DNA from: JBBQXK01 sp038251625
Lineage (GTDB): Bacteria > Pseudomonadota > Alphaproteobacteria > Rhodobacterales > Rhodobacteraceae
DNA: 49,267 nucleotides
Assembly: GCA_038251625.1 (NCBI GenBank)
Contig: JBBSBE010000013.1
Span: forward strand, 1-49,267
Reading direction: 5' to 3'
Position numbers and translations under genes: made by a program. Of this stretch, positions 16,022-23,418 are shown piece after piece; positions within the stretch are counted from its first letter, which is position 1; the number at the start of each line of letters is the position of its first letter. A model generated the notes under the pieces. It was not told the origin of the DNA, searched no databases, and worked only from the letters and a program-made list of their open reading frames with translations.

Positions 16022-17341
16022 CTAGCGGGCGATCTGCAATTCGGCCCTCAGCCCGCCCAGCCGTTCGCTTGCCAGCAGGCGCAACTGCCCACCGTGGCTG
16101 CGGGCCACATCCGCCGCGATGGTCAGGCCAAGACCGACGCCGCCCCCGTTGTTTGGGTCGCGCTCGGGCTCGAGCCGGGTAAAGGGGCGCAGTGCTTCAT
16201 CGCGTCGATCGGCCGGGATGCCCGGCCCGTCATCCTCGACCACGAAACGAAGCGCACGGTCGGACCAAAGCAGCGACACCTCGGCAACTTTGCCAAACCG
16301 CACAGCGTTGCCGATCAGGTTTTCCAGCGCCCGCGCGACGGCCTGTGGGCGCAGCCGCACCGGGCCGTTGCTCTTGGCGACCCCAAGACGCACGCAATGG
16401 CCTGCGCGCCGTGCATTTTCCACCACCGCTTCGGCCAGTGCGACCGGGTCCGCCACCTCTGTCTCTTCCATCGCATCACCGCGGGCGAAGGCCAGAAACT
16501 CGTCCACCATCCTTTCCATCTGTGCCACATCCCCCATCAGCGCCTGCGTCTCGCCATCTTCGGGCAAGAGCGCCAAACCCAGACGGAGCCGCGTGAGCGG
16601 GGTGCGCAAGTCATGGCTGACGCCCGACAGCATCAGCGTGCGCTGTTCGATCTGTCGCTCGATCCGCGCGCGCATATCCAGAAAGGCCGTACCCGCTGCC
16701 CGGACTTCGGTGGCGCCGCGCGGCCGATATGGGATGGTTTGGCCCTTGCCAAAGGCATTGGCCGCCTCGGCCAGTCGCGTGATCGGGCGCAACTGCGCAC
16801 GCAGAAAGTAATACGCAACCAGCGTCATCAAGACGGACGTGAAGATCATCAGCACCAAGAGCTGATGCGGGTTGGACGCCGACATCCGCCGGCGCGGCAC
16901 AGACACCTGAACGATGCCCTCGTTGCTGGAAAACCAGATGCGCACCTCGCTTTCTTCACCATCGAAGTTTACCGCCAGCAGCCCCGGCAGCACTTTCCGC
17001 AAGGATTCTGTCACTTGACGCCCGGAAAGATCGTACCAGTAGCGCCCGTCATCCGCTGGCAGCGGCCCGACAGCAGGGCCGACGTCATAGTTCAGGGATC
17101 CGGCAAGAACCGCCGCCTCCGCCCAGGCAGCATCCGCATCGGGCGCTGCGTCGATCTGGTCCCGGATCAGGCGGATCTCTTGCGCCACGGCCACGGTCAT
17201 CTGTTGCGTCACCCCCTCGAAGTGGCGCTGGATGAAGGCTATGGACACAACAAGCTGGATCGCGACGACGGGCACGACCAGGATCAGCGCCGCACGCCCG
17301 TAAAGACTGCGCGGCAAAAAGGATTTGAAGCTGGGCATCAT
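16022..17341 (-). CDS. Membrane sensor histidine kinase, EnvZ-like
   Basis: The product (439 residues) is a classical two-component sensor. An N-terminal span (AALILVVPVVAIQLVVSIAFI) and a second span (LLVLMIFTSVLMTLVAYYFL) flank a periplasmic domain of about 120 residues. A HAMP linker follows, then the phosphoacceptor helix with LSGVSHDLRTPLTRLRL. The ATP-binding domain has the N box ENLIGNAVRFG, the G1 box VEDDGPGIP and the G2 box GGGVGLGL. The overall form resembles EnvZ. The start is one of two adjacent ATGs at 17341 and 17338. No response regulator gene is adjacent on either side; the partner must be elsewhere. The upstream gene is divergent with only 46 bases between starts. Confidence 0.88.
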   Translation of the reverse strand: MMPSFKSFLPRSLYGRAALILVVPVVAIQLVVSIAFIQRHFEGVTQQMTVAVAQEIRLIRDQIDAAPDADAAWAEAAVLAGSLNYDVGPAVGPLPADDGRYWYDLSGRQVTESLRKVLPGLLAVNFDGEESEVRIWFSSNEGIVQVSVPRRRMSASNPHQLLVLMIFTSVLMTLVAYYFLRAQLRPITRLAEAANAFGKGQTIPYRPRGATEVRAAGTAFLDMRARIERQIEQRTLMLSGVSHDLRTPLTRLRLGLALLPEDGETQALMGDVAQMERMVDEFLAFARGDAMEETEVADPVALAEAVVENARRAGHCVRLGVAKSNGPVRLRPQAVARALENLIGNAVRFGKVAEVSLLWSDRALRFVVEDDGPGIPADRRDEALRPFTRLEPERDPNNGGGVGLGLTIAADVARSHGGQLRLLASERLGGLRAELQIAR

Positions 17342-17387
17342 GGGGCAAAGCCTATCCCTGCCCCGGCCACAACGCAAAGGGTCTGCC

Positions 17388-18281
17388 ATGGCAGCGCCAC
17401 CTATCGCCGAACCCGTCTGGCTGGAGCCGGGATTGCGCCGCGTTCTGGCGCCAAACCCCTCGCCTATGACGGCGGAAGGCACCAACACCTATATCCTTGG
17501 TGAAGGATCCGTCGTGTTGATCGACCCCGGTCCTGCCCTGCCCGCTCATGCCAGTGCGATCCGCGCGGCGCTGTCACCGGATGAGCGGGTATCGCACATC
17601 GTGGTCACTCATGCGCATCTTGATCACTCTCCCCTCGCGCGAAGGCTCGCCGATGAGTGGGGCCTGCCCGTTCTGGGGTTTGGCCCGCCAGAGGCGGGGC
17701 GCAGCCCTCTGATGGCGGCCTTGGCCGCGCAAGGCCATGCGGGCGGCGGCGAAGGGGTCGACGCGGCCTTTGCACCCGACGTTTGCCTAGGGGACGGCGA
17801 CCGCATCGAGGGCGCGGGCTGGGCACTGCAGGCGCTGCATACGCCCGGGCATTTCGCGGGGCACCTTTGCTTTGCCTGGGGCGACCGGCTTTTCTCGGGC
17901 GACCACGTGATGGCCTGGGCACCCTCCCTCGTCTCACCACCCGACGGCGAAATGGGCGCCTACATGGCATCGCTGCGCCGTCTTGCCCTGATGGGTTTTA
18001 CCCGTGCCTACCCCGGCCACGGCGCCCCGGTAGACGAGCCCACCACCCGGATCACCGCGCTGATCGCCCACCGTGAGGGCCGAGAAGCCGCGATTTTGGC
18101 CGCACTTGACGCTGGGGACGAGACGTTGGCGGCAATCACTGCACGCGTCTACGCCGACACTGCCGCCGCCCTTCTGCCCGCCGCGGCCCGCAACGCCTTT
18201 GCGCACCTCATCGACCTCTGCGACCGCGGCCTTGTCACCGCGAGCCCCACCCTCAATCCGTCCGCACTTTTCTCGCGATAG
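17388..18281 (+). CDS. Metallo-beta-lactamase-fold hydrolase (LACTB2-like)
   Basis: The 297-residue product has the zinc-hydrolase motif THAHLDHS (HxHxDH), followed by HTPGHFAGHL, FSGDHVM and AYPGHG, which supply the remaining metal ligands. A C-terminal helical domain of about 70 residues follows, as in glyoxalase II-like and LACTB2-like proteins. The substrate cannot be read from sequence; thioester or nucleic acid hydrolysis are both possible for this group. I start at the ATG at 17388 (AAAGG upstream), not at an earlier in-frame codon that would overlap the divergent kinase. The tRNA-Asn gene follows after 45 bases. Confidence 0.88.
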   Translation: MAAPPIAEPVWLEPGLRRVLAPNPSPMTAEGTNTYILGEGSVVLIDPGPALPAHASAIRAALSPDERVSHIVVTHAHLDHSPLARRLADEWGLPVLGFGPPEAGRSPLMAALAAQGHAGGGEGVDAAFAPDVCLGDGDRIEGAGWALQALHTPGHFAGHLCFAWGDRLFSGDHVMAWAPSLVSPPDGEMGAYMASLRRLALMGFTRAYPGHGAPVDEPTTRITALIAHREGREAAILAALDAGDETLAAITARVYADTAAALLPAAARNAFAHLIDLCDRGLVTASPTLNPSALFSR

Positions 18282-18285
18282 GAAC

Positions 18286-18314
18286 TGGACGCCCCCTGAA
18301 GTGCTTGCTATACG
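18286..18314 (+). promoter_or_regulatory. Candidate promoter of tRNA-Asn
   Basis: TGGACG at 18286-18291 and TATACG at 18309-18314 are separated by 17 bases and lie about 13 bases ahead of the tRNA. This matches sigma-70 spacing with a moderate -35 match. Confidence 0.45.
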
Positions 18315-18326
18315 CGCCTCCGGTGT

Positions 18327-18401
18327 TCCGGCGTAGCTCAGCGGTAGAGCAGTTGACTGTTAATCAATTGGTCGTAGGTTCGATCCCTACCGCCGGAGCC
18401 A
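18327..18401 (+). tRNA. tRNA-Asn (anticodon GTT)
   Basis: The cloverleaf is complete. The acceptor stem TCCGGCG pairs with CGCCGGA, the anticodon stem GTTGA/TCAAT (one G-T pair) holds the loop CTGTTAA, and the T arm is GTAGG TTCGATC CCTAC. G discriminator and CCA are encoded at 18398-18401. The anticodon GTT decodes AAC and AAT. Confidence 0.97.
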
Positions 18402-18455
18402 ATCCTTGAAATAAGTGTTTGACGGCCAAGCGTATGTCGCCGGTGCCCGCGCGTC

Positions 18456-18872
18456 TCAGGCGCCCAGTCCGCTCGCCGCGATGTCCCTGATCCGCTCTAC
18501 CATCGCGCGCAGTCCGTTGGACCGTTGGGATGACAGGTGATCGTTTAGCCCTAGCCGGCCCAATTCAGCCGTGGCATCCACCGCTCCCACCTCAGCAAGG
18601 CTTAGCCCACCGTACAGCGCATGCAGGATCGCGATCAGGCCACGCACGATCATCGCATCGCTTTCGCCCTCGAAATCGAACCGCCCGCCTGCAACCTGCG
18701 GGCGCAGCCAGACCTGGCTTGCGCAGCCATCGACCTTGAAGGCGGGCACCCGAAACGCAGGATCAAGCGGCGCCATCTCGCGGCCCAGTTCGATCACGTG
18801 GCGGTAGCGGTCTTCCCAGTCGTCGAGGAAGGCAAAGGTTTCGGCAATCTCTTCAAAGGCGGGGGTGGCCAT
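18456..18872 (-). CDS. sufE: Cysteine desulfuration protein SufE
   Basis: SufE accepts a persulfide from the cysteine desulfurase SufS and passes it to the SufBCD scaffold for iron-sulfur cluster assembly. The 138-residue product carries the acceptor cysteine (about C50) in KVDGCASQVWL and the conserved C-terminal part GLNDHLSSQRSNGL. The length and motifs are typical. The gene stands alone, convergent with tRNA-Asn and divergent from a lipoprotein gene 116 bases away. The rest of the suf operon is not in the window. Confidence 0.95.
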   Translation of the reverse strand: MATPAFEEIAETFAFLDDWEDRYRHVIELGREMAPLDPAFRVPAFKVDGCASQVWLRPQVAGGRFDFEGESDAMIVRGLIAILHALYGGLSLAEVGAVDATAELGRLGLNDHLSSQRSNGLRAMVERIRDIAASGLGA

Positions 18873-18988
18873 GGCTTTTCTCCTTGGGGTTCAGGTAATG
18901 CGACCGACCGCCCTCGTCCAGCGCAGAGCGGCTTTTCAAAGCCGCAGGCATCGGCTACCCAAGGGGGCAGGTTGCGAGGGAACGGACT

Positions 18989-19456
18989 ATGAGGATACCG
19001 CTGCTGGCCGGCCTTGTGCTGGTGATGACGCTCACCGCTTGCGGGCGGCTGCGCGAGTCGCGCATCAACCCGTTCAACTGGTTCGGCCGCGGGGAACGCG
19101 TTCAGACCACCGATATCGCGGCGCCCGCCAAACGCCAAGACGGGCGGCAGCTTGTGGCAAATGTCACGTCGCTGGTGATCGACCGGACCAAGGGAGGGGC
19201 GATCATCCGCGCCGTCGGACTGCCGCCAACGCAGGGCTTCTGGGCGGCTGAACTGGTGCCGATCGAAGGGTCGGACGCGGAAAGCGGCGAGTTGGTCTAT
19301 GAATTCCTGATCTTTCCGCCACCCAAGCCACAGCAAGTATCCACGCAGCGTTCGCGCGAGATCACGGTTGCCGCCTTCCTTCCGGACAGCCGCCTGAACG
19401 AAATCGCCCGGATAACCGTGCGGGGCACAGCCACATCGCAAAGCGCGCGGCGCTAG
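18989..19456 (+). CDS. Hypothetical lipoprotein
   Basis: The 155-residue product starts with a lipoprotein signal: a hydrophobic stretch and the lipobox LTAC, with the modified cysteine at about residue 18. The residue after it is glycine, so sorting to the outer membrane is likely. The conserved-looking core GGAIIRAVGLPPTQGFWAAEL suggests a beta-sandwich, but I do not recognise a named domain. The gene is convergent with rnd; the two stop codons share the palindrome CTAG at 19453-19456. Confidence 0.8.
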   Translation: MRIPLLAGLVLVMTLTACGRLRESRINPFNWFGRGERVQTTDIAAPAKRQDGRQLVANVTSLVIDRTKGGAIIRAVGLPPTQGFWAAELVPIEGSDAESGELVYEFLIFPPPKPQQVSTQRSREITVAAFLPDSRLNEIARITVRGTATSQSARR

Positions 19457-20616
19457 ACGGGCAGCCGGATCACCCGCACCTCGGCCCCCTTGGCCGTCAA
19501 CGCGATCTCGCCCCGGCAAAGGCGCAAGGCCTCCTCGCCAAAAGCCTCGCGGCGCCATCCCTTCAGACTGGCAAGATCGCGCGCGCCCGCAGCGATCTGA
19601 TCGAGTTCGGATGTCGGCGCAATCAGCCGTGCCGCGACACCAAGGGTTTCTGACTTGGCTTTCAGAAGCACACGCAGCAGATCTGCCAGTGCCGGATTTA
19701 CCTGAACCTGCTCCCGGTCCATGTCAGGCTTTGGCAGCGCGTCATGCGGCATATCAAGACCCGCCTTGACTGCCGCAAGAATCCCGTCCGCGATATCGCC
19801 CTTTCGGCCTTCGCGCATCAAAAGGCGGGATCGACCCAATTCCTCATGACTCGCGGGCTTGGTCGACGCCACTTCCAGCAGCGCGTCATCCTTCATGACA
19901 CGCGAGCGCGGCACGTTGTTTTTTTGTGCATAATCCTCGCGGAACCGCGCAAGCTCTTTCACAACAGCCAGAAACCGGCCCGATGTGGTGCGCGTCTTGA
20001 TGCGCAACCACGCCTCGTCAGGATGGACGGTGTAGGTGGCAGGGTCCGTCAGAACGGCCAGTTCTTCCTCGACCCAAGGCTGCCGACCCGAGGCCACAAT
20101 CTCGGCCGAAAGATGTTCGTAGATCATCCGCAGATGCGTCACATCCGCCAGCGCATAGGTTTTTTGCGCGTCCGTCAGCGGGCGGCGCGACCAATCGGTA
20201 AAGCGTGAGGTCTTGTCGAGGCCTTGATGCGCGATCTTCCGCACCAGCGTTTCATATCCGACCTGTTCACCGAAACCACAGACCATCGCCGCGACCTGAG
20301 TGTCGAAGAGCGGCTTGGGAAACGCATTCCCTTCGACAAAGAAGATCTCGAGGTCCTGCCGCGCGGCATGGAACACCTTGACCGTCGGCTCATGCCGGAA
20401 AAGATCGTAAAGCGGTTCGAGCGACATCGCCTCGCCCTCGACCGGGTCGACAAGCACCGCATCGCCGTCATTTCCGGGCAGCGCCATCTGGATCAGGCAG
20501 AGCTTTGACCAATAGGTGCGCTCGCGCAGAAATTCGGTGTCGATCGTGACGTAAGGTTCTGACTTGGCAGCCTCGCAGAAGGCGGCGAGGGCGTCGGTCG
20601 TGGTGATGGTGCGCAT
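19453..20616 (-). CDS. rnd: Ribonuclease D
   Basis: RNase D is a 3'-to-5' exoribonuclease that trims tRNA precursors and other small RNAs. The 387-residue product has the DEDDy exonuclease motifs: VTIDTEFLRE (Exo I), VKVFHAARQDLEIF (Exo II) and YALADVTHL (Exo III). An HRDC region follows with FREDYAQKNNVPRSRVMKDDAL. The ATG at 20616 is chosen to begin just before the exonuclease domain; a TTG at 20652 would add 12 residues. The family length supports the shorter form. The 3' end overlaps the convergent lipoprotein stop codon. Confidence 0.95.
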   Translation of the reverse strand: MRTITTTDALAAFCEAAKSEPYVTIDTEFLRERTYWSKLCLIQMALPGNDGDAVLVDPVEGEAMSLEPLYDLFRHEPTVKVFHAARQDLEIFFVEGNAFPKPLFDTQVAAMVCGFGEQVGYETLVRKIAHQGLDKTSRFTDWSRRPLTDAQKTYALADVTHLRMIYEHLSAEIVASGRQPWVEEELAVLTDPATYTVHPDEAWLRIKTRTTSGRFLAVVKELARFREDYAQKNNVPRSRVMKDDALLEVASTKPASHEELGRSRLLMREGRKGDIADGILAAVKAGLDMPHDALPKPDMDREQVQVNPALADLLRVLLKAKSETLGVAARLIAPTSELDQIAAGARDLASLKGWRREAFGEEALRLCRGEIALTAKGAEVRVIRLPV

Positions 20617-20700
20617 GGTGAAGCTTTCGGCTTTCGCGGGGTCATCCCGCAATCTTTCCGCTATAGGGGGCGACTGTGGCGATGGGAAGGAAAAAGCCGC

Positions 20701-21285
20701 CTAAAGCCACAGCGTCGCACGGTTGCCCTCTGCCACCCGTCGCAAAGTGGCGGGGTAAAGGCGATGTTCGGCCACCAGCACCCGCGCGGCCAACGTATCG
20801 GGCGTGTCCCCCGGCGTCACCGGCACCCGCGCTTGACCAAGTATCGGGCCTGCATCGAGCTGTGCCGTCACCTCGTGGACCGTGCATCCCGCCACGGCAT
20901 CACCCTCCGCCAGGGCACGGGCATGAGTGTGCAGACCGGGGTATTTGGGCAAAAGCGAGGGGTGAATGTTCAGCATCTTGCCCTTGAACGCCGCGATGAA
21001 GCCGGGCGTCAGGATGCGCATGAACCCTGCAAGGCAGATCAGATCGGGCGCCGCCGCAAGCAATGGACGCATCAGCGCGGCCTCAAACCCCGCGCGATCC
21101 TTGCCGAAAGGGCGATGGTCCACGGCGGCCACCGCGATCCCCATCTCAGCCGCCACCCGCAGCCCCCCTGCTCCGGGGTCGTTCGAGGCCACCAGCACCG
21201 GCCGCGCCGGATGATCCCCCACCATCGAGCGCACCAGCGCCACCATGTTCGACCCGCCCCCCGAGATCAGGATGGCGACGCGCAT
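20701..21285 (-). CDS. purN: Phosphoribosylglycinamide formyltransferase PurN
   Basis: PurN transfers a formyl group from 10-formyltetrahydrofolate to glycinamide ribonucleotide in purine synthesis. The 194-residue product begins with VAILISGGGSNM, the phosphate-binding loop, and contains the catalytic NIHPSLLPKYPGLHTH and the later aspartate in AQLDAGPIL. The ATG shares a base with the purM stop (TGATG at 21283-21287), so the two enzymes, which act on consecutive intermediates or nearly so, are translated together. Confidence 0.97.
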   Translation of the reverse strand: MRVAILISGGGSNMVALVRSMVGDHPARPVLVASNDPGAGGLRVAAEMGIAVAAVDHRPFGKDRAGFEAALMRPLLAAAPDLICLAGFMRILTPGFIAAFKGKMLNIHPSLLPKYPGLHTHARALAEGDAVAGCTVHEVTAQLDAGPILGQARVPVTPGDTPDTLAARVLVAEHRLYPATLRRVAEGNRATLWL

Positions 21286-22331
21286 CAGGCAAGCGTGCCC
21301 CGGTACTGCACCCCTTCGCCCGCAATGATGCGGCCCATGACGCGCACGGTTTCCCCGCTCGCCTCCAGCGTTTCAGTGATGGCTGCCGCGCGATCCGCCG
21401 CGACCGCCAGAACCATCCCGATCCCGCAGTTGAATGTCTTCAGAAGCTCCGCTTCACTCATGGCCGCCGTTTCGCGCAGCCACCGGAAAACCGGGGGCAG
21501 CGCCCAGGCACCAAGGTCGATCTCGCAAGCCAGCCCTTCGGGCAAAAGGCGCGGCGGATTTTCGGTGATGCCGCCGCCGGTGATATGTGCCAGCCCATGC
21601 ACCCCGCCGGCGCGGATCGCCGCGAGCGCGGGCTTCACGTAAAGCCGTGTCGGCGCAAGCAAGGCCTCGCCCAGCGTTCCGGGGCCAAAGGGGCACGGGG
21701 CATCCCATCCCAGACCTGCCATCTCAACCACCTTGCGCACGAAGCTGTAGCCGTTGGAATGCACCCCGTCAGAGGTCAGACCAAGCAGCACGTCGCCCTC
21801 TGACACATCTTGCGGCAACGCCCTGCCGCGTTCCATCGCGCCCACGGCAAAACCCGCCAGATCGAAATCGCCGCGATGATACATGCCCGGCATTTCCGCA
21901 GTCTCGCCACCCACCAACGCGCAACGCGACGCCGCGCAGGCCCGCGCGATGCCCTCCACAATCCGCGCGGCCTGATCGATATCCAGCTTGCCTGTTGCAA
22001 AATAATCCAGGAAAAACAGAGGCTCTGCCCCTTGGCACACCAGATCGTTGACGCACATCGCCACAAGATCCACCCCGATGGTGTCGACCAATCCGGTATC
22101 GATGGCGATGCGCAGCTTCGTGCCCACCCCATCGGTCGCCGCCACAAGGATCGGGTCGGTGTAGCCCGCTGCCTTCAGGTCAAAGAGCGCCCCGAAACCG
22201 CCCAGCCCCGCCATCGTGCCCGGACGCGCCGTTGCGGCCGCAGCGGGCTTGATCCGCTCCACCAGCGCGTTGCCTGCGTCGATGTCCACGCCAGTCTGCG
22301 CATAGGTCAAACCGTTCTTGCCCGCCACCAT
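21285..22331 (-). CDS. purM: Phosphoribosylformylglycinamidine cyclo-ligase PurM
   Basis: PurM closes the imidazole ring to make aminoimidazole ribonucleotide, using ATP. The 348-residue product has the AIR synthetase signatures: YAQTGVDIDAGN at the start, AATDGVGTKLRIA, CALVGGETAEMPGMY and HITGGGITENPPR. I use the ATG at 22331, which has AGGGGG six bases upstream. An in-frame codon 18 residues earlier is unlikely. The purM-purN order and overlap is common in alphaproteobacteria. Confidence 0.97.
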   Translation of the reverse strand: MVAGKNGLTYAQTGVDIDAGNALVERIKPAAAATARPGTMAGLGGFGALFDLKAAGYTDPILVAATDGVGTKLRIAIDTGLVDTIGVDLVAMCVNDLVCQGAEPLFFLDYFATGKLDIDQAARIVEGIARACAASRCALVGGETAEMPGMYHRGDFDLAGFAVGAMERGRALPQDVSEGDVLLGLTSDGVHSNGYSFVRKVVEMAGLGWDAPCPFGPGTLGEALLAPTRLYVKPALAAIRAGGVHGLAHITGGGITENPPRLLPEGLACEIDLGAWALPPVFRWLRETAAMSEAELLKTFNCGIGMVLAVAADRAAAITETLEASGETVRVMGRIIAGEGVQYRGTLA

Positions 22332-22391
22332 CGCCGCCCCCTGTCTGGTTCCCGGCGCTTTAGGCCAAAGCCGCCCCACGCGCAACGCGCC

Positions 22392-22420
22392 TTGACCAAG
22401 CCCGGCGCAGGCCGTACCGA
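22392..22420 (+). promoter_or_regulatory. Candidate promoter of the CAT-anticodon tRNA
   Basis: TTGACC at 22392-22397 is followed after 17 bases by TACCGA at 22415-22420, about 12 bases ahead of the tRNA. The -35 match is good and the -10 match is weak. Confidence 0.4.
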
Positions 22421-22432
22421 AAAGGCCTCTGG

Positions 22433-22509
22433 GGGCCCGTAGCTCAACGGTTCAGAGCAGGGCGCTCATAACGCCTTGGTTGGGGGTTCGAATCCCTCCG
22501 GGCCTACCA
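22433..22509 (+). tRNA. tRNA with anticodon CAT (tRNA-Met, or tRNA-Ile2 after lysidine modification)
   Basis: The 77-base cloverleaf has the acceptor stem GGGCCCG paired with CGGGCCT (first pair G-T), the anticodon loop CTCATAA, and a T arm with TTCGAAT. The discriminator A and an encoded CCA end at 22509. The anticodon is CAT. The first pair is not the C-A mismatch of initiator tRNA, so it is either elongator tRNA-Met or the tRNA-Ile whose C34 becomes lysidine. Sequence alone does not let me separate these safely. Confidence 0.9.
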
Positions 22510-22512
22510 GTT

Positions 22513-23418
22513 TCAGAAGTGGAACGCCGCCGTCTCCACCCGCCGCCCCAGCGTCAGCGCATCCGACACATGGATCATAGGCGCAAGATCCGCATCGCTT
22601 TTCCCGGCCGCAACCAGCCCAGTCATGGCCGCATAAAGCGCCGGGTATTCGTGGTTTGGCCCTTCCGTCACCAGCGCGCCGTCACGGAACAACCGCGCGC
22701 CGCCATCGGTGAGGAGGAGCGCGCCCTCGGGCGTCTCGATCTCTATGTTCCACGTTTGCGGCCCCTCTTGCCGCCAGTCGAAATCGGCCGTCACGCCGCC
22801 GGTGAACGTCAGCCGCGCGGCGATGGGTGTCTGGCGGTTGGCGGGAAATTCCAACTCGGCAGCTGTCAGATGCACCGGGGCGGGCAGAACCTCGGTCAGG
22901 ATCGACAGCGCGTTGATCCCGGGATCGAAAACCCCCATTCCGCCCGGCTCGAACACCCAGTCCTGCCCCGGATGCCAGTGCCGCACATCCTCGCGCCAGA
23001 TGATATGGGCGCGTGTAACGACTTTGCCCGCCAGCCAATCCTTCGCGGCGGCCACACCGTGCGCCATTCGGCTGTGCCATGTGGCGAAAAGCGTCAGCCC
23101 CCGGGCATCGGCCATGTCTTTCAGTCTATAGACCTCTGCCAGGCTCTGCCCCGGCGGCTTTTCCAGCATCACATGGCGCCCCGCCGCCAGCGCGGCCTCG
23201 GCATAGGCGAACCTCGGCTGCGGCGGCAAGCAGAGCGAAACCACGGGCACGTCGGGTCGCGCGGTCAGGAAGCTGGCAAAATCGGTGAAGGCCGCAACGC
23301 CTTCCACGGTCCCGCTGCGCGAGACCGTGGCGGCGAGTTCCCAATCCGGGTTGCCCGAAATCGCGGGTACGTGCTGATCGCGCGCAATCTTGCCGATACC
23401 GACCAGCGCGACCTTCAA
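22513..23418 (-). CDS. D-galactose / L-arabinose 1-dehydrogenase (Gfo/Idh/MocA family)
   Basis: The 301-residue product oxidises an aldose at C1 to the lactone with NAD(P)+, the first step of non-phosphorylative sugar degradation. It has the Rossmann start KVALVGIGKIARDQH, the family lysine in MLEKPPG, and WREDVRHWHPGQDW and GVFDPGINALSI, which are close to known L-arabinose and D-galactose 1-dehydrogenases. The start is TTG at 23418: GGAGGG lies seven bases upstream and the codon overlaps the stop of the upstream dehydratase gene (TTGA). An ATG is not available at this place. The neighbouring dehydratase and sugar transporter support the role. The stop is only three bases from the end of the convergent CAT tRNA. 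Confidence 0.88.
   Translation of the reverse strand: MKVALVGIGKIARDQHVPAISGNPDWELAATVSRSGTVEGVAAFTDFASFLTARPDVPVVSLCLPPQPRFAYAEAALAAGRHVMLEKPPGQSLAEVYRLKDMADARGLTLFATWHSRMAHGVAAAKDWLAGKVVTRAHIIWREDVRHWHPGQDWVFEPGGMGVFDPGINALSILTEVLPAPVHLTAAELEFPANRQTPIAARLTFTGGVTADFDWRQEGPQTWNIEIETPEGALLLTDGGARLFRDGALVTEGPNHEYPALYAAMTGLVAAGKSDADLAPMIHVSDALTLGRRVETAAFHF

Noticed and set aside
19453..19456. CTAG shared by the convergent stop codons of the lipoprotein and rnd genes
   Set aside because: A real overlap of stop codons, but four bases is expected by chance in compact genomes and implies no regulation.
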